From Fredinandcohnia aciditolerans (lineage in GTDB: Bacteria > Bacillota > Bacilli > Bacillales > Bacillaceae_L), in contig QGHH01000004.1 of assembly GCA_003640645.1 (NCBI GenBank), forward strand, positions 104,875-168,874: a stretch of 64,000 nucleotides of DNA. The letters run 5' to 3'. The position numbers and the translations under genes were made by a program. Below are positions 59,858 to 64,000 of this stretch, in pieces. The first letter of the stretch is position 1, and every line of letters begins with the position of its first letter. Under the pieces are notes generated by a model that saw only the letters and a program-made list of their open reading frames with translations, was not told the origin of the DNA and did not search any database.

Positions 59858-60715
59858 TTAATTCTTATAGTCGTACCAGCCTGCACCAGCTTTCTTCCCA
59901 ACTCGGCCTGCGCGAACTAAATTACGCAATGTAAGTGGTGCTGCAAATCGTTGATCCTTGAATTCTTCGTAAAAATAATCCATAACATGAAGCCCAATAT
60001 CGACCCCAGCATAGTCTTGAAGGGTAAACGGTCCCATTGGGTAATTCAGCCCTAATGTAACTGCCTTATCAATGTCTTCTGGAGTTGCAACTCCTTCTTC
60101 CACTAAGCGGATTGCTTCAATAAATTGAGGAATCATGATTCGATTGACAATAAATCCTGGTACATCTTTCTTTACTTCAATTGGCTCTTTTTTCATCGCG
60201 ATGGCCAACTCTTTGAATACGTTTACAGTTTCATCACTCGTTCTATAGCCTCTAATAACTTCTACTAATTTCATTACCTGTGGTGGATTGAAAAAATGCA
60301 TTCCCGCTACTTGATCAGGTCTGTTTGTAACACTCGCAAGTTCAGTGATCGACATTGAGGAAGTATTGGATGCAATCAATGAATTAGGCATTAAAATTTC
60401 ATCCAACTGCTTAAATATTTCCTTTTTCGCATCTATATCTTCAATGATAGCTTCGATGACGGCATCACAGTCTCTCACATCAGACATGTTAGTCGTTAGT
60501 TTTATTCTTGAAAGAATTGCTGATTTATCATCTTCGGTTAATTTCCCTTTGCTTATGGAACGATCCATCAATTTTTCCATGCGTGCTTGTGCACTATCTA
60601 GAAATCTTTGGTCGACATCTACTAGCACTACCTCGAATCCGCAAATTGCTGCTTGATGAGCAATTGCCCCTCCCATAGTTCCTGAACCAATTACGCCAAT
60701 TTGGTTAAATTTCAT
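59858..60715 (-). CDS. 3-hydroxyacyl-CoA (3-hydroxybutyryl-CoA) dehydrogenase
   Basis: 285 residues: N-terminal Rossmann domain with GVIGSGTMGGAIAHQAA, catalytic region IASNTSSMSITELA and MHFFNPPQVMKLVEVI, and a C-terminal dimerisation domain (GLNYPMGPFTLQDYAGVDIG). Length matches the monofunctional HBDH/FadB2 type. ATG 60715 is 6-7 nt after GGAGGG. It is the first gene of the Liv/beta-oxidation cluster, so the main promoter should lie in the AT-rich stretch 60716-60790. Confidence 0.95.
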   Translation of the reverse strand: MKFNQIGVIGSGTMGGAIAHQAAICGFEVVLVDVDQRFLDSAQARMEKLMDRSISKGKLTEDDKSAILSRIKLTTNMSDVRDCDAVIEAIIEDIDAKKEIFKQLDEILMPNSLIASNTSSMSITELASVTNRPDQVAGMHFFNPPQVMKLVEVIRGYRTSDETVNVFKELAIAMKKEPIEVKKDVPGFIVNRIMIPQFIEAIRLVEEGVATPEDIDKAVTLGLNYPMGPFTLQDYAGVDIGLHVMDYFYEEFKDQRFAAPLTLRNLVRAGRVGKKAGAGWYDYKN

Positions 60716-60808
60716 GACACGCCCTCCGATATGTAAATTTTTCATACAGAAATCATAATTTTTATAATTTTCATATTAATTATAGTGCTTTTAGGAAAAA
60801 GCTATCTA

Positions 60809-60886
60809 CCGTAAATTAGAGGAATCGGAAGGTGCATTTTTCGGAAATTAGCGGAAAGGCTAACGTAATGTCCGCAAGATTGAGCA
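60809..60886 (-). repeat. Degenerate short tandem repeat
   Basis: CCGTAAATTAGAGGAA (60809), TCGGAAATTAGCGGAA (60841) and the weaker TCCGCAAGATTGAGC (60871) are spaced 32 and 30 bp. It lies between the terminator of the Gmad2 gene and the beta-oxidation promoter region. Confidence 0.45.
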
Positions 60887-60893
60887 TTTATAT

Positions 60894-60924
60894 AAAAAAG
60901 CTGACTCTGCATCGAGTCAGCTTT
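60894..60924 (-). terminator. Terminator of Gmad2 lipoprotein gene
   Basis: AAAGCTGACTC/GAGTCAGCTTT stem with a 6-nt loop, then TTTTTTATA on the minus strand. Confidence 0.92.
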
Positions 60925-60932
60925 CGGGTTCT

Positions 60933-61463
60933 CTATTTATTTGTCAGTGGTATCGTTAATACATTCTCTTTCGAACCATCTTTAGCGGAATAAACAAACA
61001 GTTCAAATCTGGCTTCATTTTTTGCATTTGCTATTAATTCTTTCTCAATCGAGATTTCAAAGTCACCCCAAGATGGTGCACCTACTGTTTGATAGTTGTT
61101 TTCTACTAGTTTTTCCTCACCATCATAAACTGCATAATCAAAAACGCCTTCAAATACTTGAGCTTTACCAGTAAACACGAATTCATTATCCGTCTCAGAC
61201 ACTTTTACATCTTTAAAGATTTTGTTCTGGTAGACTTTTTCTTCATTTGTCGGTGTTACACTATTTTCGGTACCTTGCTCATCTTCATCTACTTCAGTAT
61301 TTTCTTCTTCCTGAGTCGCTTCATCATTGTTGTTATCAATTTGTTCCTCTGTTTCATTCACCCGTTCATTCTCATCAGGTGTATTAGTCTGATCGTTTTG
61401 ATTACATGCGCTTAGGATTGCTGCAATGCTCAATACAATCATATAGAATATTATTTTTTTCAT
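60933..61463 (-). CDS. Gmad2-domain lipoprotein
   Basis: 176 residues: signal with lipobox (ILSAC), a long acidic Asn/Glu/Asp linker (about 22-75), then a beta-sandwich of the Gmad2 type (EFVFTGKAQVFEGVFDYAVYD; GAPSWGDFEISI). Gmad2 is an Ig-like domain known from sporulation and germination proteins such as GerM-containing ones, so a spore or cell-surface role is likely. ATG 61463 follows GAGGAGGGG. It is monocistronic with its own terminator. Confidence 0.85.
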   Translation of the reverse strand: MKKIIFYMIVLSIAAILSACNQNDQTNTPDENERVNETEEQIDNNNDEATQEEENTEVDEDEQGTENSVTPTNEEKVYQNKIFKDVKVSETDNEFVFTGKAQVFEGVFDYAVYDGEEKLVENNYQTVGAPSWGDFEISIEKELIANAKNEARFELFVYSAKDGSKENVLTIPLTNK

Positions 61464-61621
61464 TAGAATACCCCTCCTCAACAGAATATCTCTCTCCTGT
61501 TCTATTCTGTGGATATTAAAGGAAAAAAATACCTAGATACTGGTTATAAAAGTTGTCCATAATGGTATATTTTTTGCATATAAATAGTACATGTCCATTT
61601 AGACAGGAGAGTTCTTATTCG

Positions 61622-62215
61622 ATGTCATTTTTTATAAAAGCAGCTGCTATCCTTATAGGCAGTATAACAATTGCAATCGGAATCAATACTTTTTTAATAC
61701 CAAACAGGGTTTTAGACGGTGGGATTATTGGTTTAGGTCTAATTATCAGTTATTTATTTCATACCAATGCTGGTTTCACGATCATGATATTAAGTATTCC
61801 TATCTTTATTATCTCTTGGTTTAAGTATCGCTCTTATTTTTTTAATAGTTTACACGGTATGTTTCTTTCTTCCTTTTTCATTGACCTGTTTCATAACTTA
61901 AATCAACTCCGTTTACATATTTCACCTATCCTTAGCTCATTTACAGGTGGTATCTTGATTGGTTTTGGTATTGGAATTATGCTTCGCTTTGAAACAAGTA
62001 CTGGCGGGACAGATTTATTAGCCCAATTCATTTCAGATATCGTGAAAATGAATGTAGGGATAATCATTCTAATTATAGACATTTTTGTAATTTGTCTTGG
62101 GGGGATATTAGTTTCTAGTGATACATTCTTACTTTCAGCTATAACCATATTTGCTGGTGGATTAACTACTAGTCTGTGCACATGGAATCTGACAAATAAT
62201 GATTATAAAATGTAA
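61622..62215 (+). CDS. YitT-like membrane protein lacking the DUF2179 domain
   Basis: 197 residues with about five to six membrane helices. GINTFLIPNRVLDGGIIGLGLII and GFGIGIMLRFETSTGGTDLLAQFI are the YitT_membrane signatures. Usual YitT proteins are about 280 residues and end in a cytoplasmic DUF2179 domain, which is missing here; the frame ends cleanly at TAA 62215. It is either a natural short form or a truncated gene. ATG 61622 has AGGAGAG about 10 nt upstream; more distal starts lack a site. Confidence 0.85.
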   Translation: MSFFIKAAAILIGSITIAIGINTFLIPNRVLDGGIIGLGLIISYLFHTNAGFTIMILSIPIFIISWFKYRSYFFNSLHGMFLSSFFIDLFHNLNQLRLHISPILSSFTGGILIGFGIGIMLRFETSTGGTDLLAQFISDIVKMNVGIIILIIDIFVICLGGILVSSDTFLLSAITIFAGGLTTSLCTWNLTNNDYKM

Positions 62216-62415
62216 CTCTAATTTCACGGTATGTATGTTTGGGTAAAACGTCTAGTCATAGGACAATAGTGGAACATATGATGAAATTGTGTTTATCAAA
62301 TTAGTGAAATCACTAAATGAGATATTTTAATAAAACCATTTAATAGTCGATGTTTCACCTACTGCTCGCGCCGTTTTTTTGGATATTTAAGTAAAGGACA
62401 GGGAGATGGAATTAT

Positions 62416-62889
62416 ATGGACAAAGTGGAAGAAAAACAATACCATGAAGAGTTATTGGAATGGTGTAATAACATTTATTTTCACTGGGAAAGGATGAAAC
62501 CAAGGTTTTCAAAATTATTTGATTTGAAGAGTTTAGAGGAGTGGGAAGAATCATGTAGTGAATTGAAAGAGAAATTACAGACGAATAGGAAAGCGGACAT
62601 TGATGAATATCAAACAGCTCAACAATTATTTGAGCAGTGGGAAATTTTGTATAGCGAATCAATTAATGTTCAGAAAGAAATTACTTCTGATGTGAGGGAG
62701 AAGCCTGAGTTGTCCCCTGATTCCGATATGGTAATAGAACTGTCAAATCAGGAAAATAATAAAGCAGAGGATGAACTTATCAATATGACAATTAAAATGG
62801 AGATCCCGATACAGGAATTCAGAAAAATTTTATTAGACTATAAAAAAGAAGTAATAAACTGGGAGTCTACCATAATTCCCAAAATATAG
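62416..62889 (+). CDS. Hypothetical coiled-coil protein
   Basis: 157 residues, strongly charged and helical with no membrane segment or signal. Trp- and Glu-rich N-terminal half (ELLEWCNNIYFHWERMKPRF) and several EL/EE heptads suggest coiled coils. The start has GGGAGATG at about 9 nt and the gene ends before a good terminator, so it is expressed independently. I do not recognise the family. Confidence 0.7.
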   Translation: MDKVEEKQYHEELLEWCNNIYFHWERMKPRFSKLFDLKSLEEWEESCSELKEKLQTNRKADIDEYQTAQQLFEQWEILYSESINVQKEITSDVREKPELSPDSDMVIELSNQENNKAEDELINMTIKMEIPIQEFRKILLDYKKEVINWESTIIPKI

Positions 62890-62914
62890 AATGTTAAATT
62901 CCCTACTCATGCCT

Positions 62915-62950
62915 CCCCTCTTACTTAGAAATAAGAGGGGATATATTTTT
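62915..62950 (+). terminator. Terminator of the coiled-coil protein gene
   Basis: CCCCTCTTA/TAAGAGGGG stem with an 8-nt loop followed by ATATATTTTT. Confidence 0.85.
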
Positions 62951-63065
62951 ATCATAAATTAGGAATCGTTAGAAGGATTAGGAAAGTCTTTTACAGCTAC
63001 AGCTAGATTCATTCCAAAAATGAGCGTTTGAAAACTTAATATTCCCGCTCTTTACTGAATTTATT

Positions 63066-63116
63066 TTGACAATTAATTCAATCAATATAAAAAATCGATT
63101 TAGGTAAAATATTACC
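63066..63116 (+). promoter_or_regulatory. Possible promoter and dyad before the 71-residue gene
   Basis: TTGACA (63066-63071) is a consensus -35, although the -10 is unclear. The dyad GGTAA/TTACC with a 4-bp spacer lies at 63103-63116. Confidence 0.35.
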
Positions 63117-63153
63117 GTTGTCATTTCAACAAAAAAATGTAGGAGGCGGTAAA

Positions 63154-63369
63154 ATGGCAAATCAACTTGATACAAATAAATTAAAACAAGCAGAAGCTCA
63201 AGCTTCAATTGCAAAGGACATGATTACTTCGGCAATTGAACAGTCAGCCGCAAACCAAATTTTAGCAAACGAAGCTTTAAAATCAGCTTCACAGGAGATT
63301 GCTCAAATTCAAACACTAATAAGTCAAGCCCAATCTACACTTCAAGCACAAACAACAGACGAATCTTAA
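63154..63369 (+). CDS. Small Ala/Gln-rich helical protein, 71 residues
   Basis: ATG 63154 lies 5-6 nt after AGGAGGCGG, a near-perfect site. The product (MANQLDTNKLKQAEAQASIA then repeated A/Q/S-rich helical turns) is one long amphipathic helix with no membrane segment, ending TTDES. A terminator follows 9 nt after the stop. I do not recognise the family; the high Ala/Gln content and strong expression signals resemble small spore or biofilm-associated proteins of Bacillaceae, but that is only an impression. Confidence 0.7.
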   Translation: MANQLDTNKLKQAEAQASIAKDMITSAIEQSAANQILANEALKSASQEIAQIQTLISQAQSTLQAQTTDES

Positions 63370-63377
63370 AGTAATAT

Positions 63378-63406
63378 GGACCCCTTTTTTTACAAGAAGG
63401 GGGTCC
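63378..63406 (+). terminator. Hairpin between convergent genes
   Basis: GGACCCC/GGGGTCC stem whose loop contains a T-run (TTTTTTT) and AAGAA. It ends the 71-residue gene and precedes the convergent EamA gene end. Confidence 0.75.
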
Positions 63407-63431
63407 TTATAGCCGTGTAAGAAATCAGATA

Positions 63432-64000
63432 TCAACTCGCTTGGGACGTTGCTGGCATTTTTCTCTGATACGTTGATAATAGGACTCCACCGACTATAAA
63501 AAGTGATCCCACCATTTCTGCACCAGTTATTGGTTTGTATAAAACTATTAATCCCATTATCATAGCTACAAATGGTTCTAGATTTGATAAAATGGATGCC
63601 TTTGAGGCATCGACAAATCTTATATAATTATTCCAAATCAGATTAGCGATACCATGTACCACAACGGCCGTACCGATCAATAAAGCCCAATCAGAAAAGT
63701 CTTGGCCTATTCTTAAAGGTGAGTCCAGTAAAAAAGCAAACGGAATTGCTACAAATAGTCCGACTAAATTTGAATATAACGTAATAGTCAGTGGGTCTGT
63801 TCTGTCGGATAAAAGCCTTGTCATAATAATCATAATCGCAAATGTTATCATCGTTACAACAATCCAAACAAGGCCTTTGTCTATTTGAATTGTTGAAAAA
63901 GTTCCTTTTGTTACAACAAAGTAAATACCTATGATAGCAACAATCGACCCTATGAACATCCGCTTTGTTAATTTCTCTTTTAAAAATATGGCAGCTAATA
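63432..64000 (-). CDS. DMT-family transporter, EamA type (partial, N-terminus outside window)
   Basis: The frame continues past the ATG at 63959 to the window edge (LAAIFLKEKLTKRM upstream), so this is the C-terminal part of a longer protein. The visible 189 residues contain about six membrane helices forming the second EamA repeat (YIRFVDASKASILSNLEPFVAMIMG; MVGSLFIVGGVLLS). Members export amino acids, nucleosides or other metabolites; the substrate is unknown. Genes to its left are convergent. Confidence 0.9.
   Translation of the reverse strand, partial: LAAIFLKEKLTKRMFIGSIVAIIGIYFVVTKGTFSTIQIDKGLVWIVVTMITFAIMIIMTRLLSDRTDPLTITLYSNLVGLFVAIPFAFLLDSPLRIGQDFSDWALLIGTAVVVHGIANLIWNNYIRFVDASKASILSNLEPFVAMIMGLIVLYKPITGAEMVGSLFIVGGVLLSTYQRKMPATSQAS

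Noticed and set aside
62216-62300. Sigma-B-type promoter (GGGTAA) before the coiled-coil gene
   Set aside because: A -10-like GGGTAA occurs but no matching -35 at proper spacing is visible.

Overview
The window comes from a low-GC, endospore-forming Gram-positive bacterium of the Bacillaceae. GerA/GerB-type germination proteins, a Gmad2-domain lipoprotein, an MhqR-type operator, a LytST pair, a YkoGH/YkoI-like two-component locus and strong AGGAGG-type ribosome binding sites all point that way. No rRNA, tRNA, prophage, transposase or CRISPR array was found. The species cannot be named from the sequence alone.

Layout. 1-2210: gerA/gerB germinant receptor genes, cut by the window edge. 2719-5060: MhqD-like esterase with its operator, a lipoprotein and a DUF3231 protein. 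5091-10591: TAXI/TRAP uptake system, class III aminotransferase and RpiR regulator with paired palindromic operators. 10975-24380: DUF4064 protein, pectinesterase plus sugar-binding lipoprotein, PatB, peptide deformylase, SGNH hydrolase, DUF1836, a membrane-TlpA fusion, an MMPL exporter with its MarR regulator, and an ECF sigma operon. 24626-28024: DUF1646 transporter, a broken small gene, DUF1284 and a serine hydrolase. 28121-28912: a striking array of 15 exact 52-bp units. 29089-33399: three PepSY proteins beside an OmpR-type two-component system, with matching 11-bp-phased boxes in front of all three. 33434-37770: small genes, a second and unrelated 52-bp array, DUF2243, a DUF438/hemerythrin/PAS protein and a HesB-like protein. 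37944-42171: CstA-type transporter with a tiny membrane partner, a cre-like site and LytTR/LytS regulators. 42311-47820: frameshifted Gfo/Idh gene, M20 amidohydrolase, FMN reductase and a polar amino acid ABC transporter. 48034-60715: a large same-strand cluster joining a Liv-type ABC importer to acyl-CoA ligase, acyl-CoA dehydrogenase, enoyl-CoA hydratase, 3-hydroxyacyl-CoA dehydrogenase and thiolase, with a GAF/PucR-type regulator at the end. 60933-64000: Gmad2 lipoprotein, YitT-like protein, two unknown small proteins and a partial EamA transporter.

How the genes work together. Several units are self-contained uptake-plus-catabolism modules with their own control: TRAP/aminotransferase/RpiR, LytST/CstA (probably pyruvate or a related acid) and Liv/beta-oxidation (an unidentified carboxylic acid).

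The most unusual non-coding content is (i) two sequence-unrelated arrays with an identical 52-bp period, (ii) a roughly 185-bp hairpin-rich dispersed repeat whose two copies each end directly at the ribosome binding site of a gene, and (iii) the PepSY promoter boxes. All functional statements are from reading the sequence; no database search was run.
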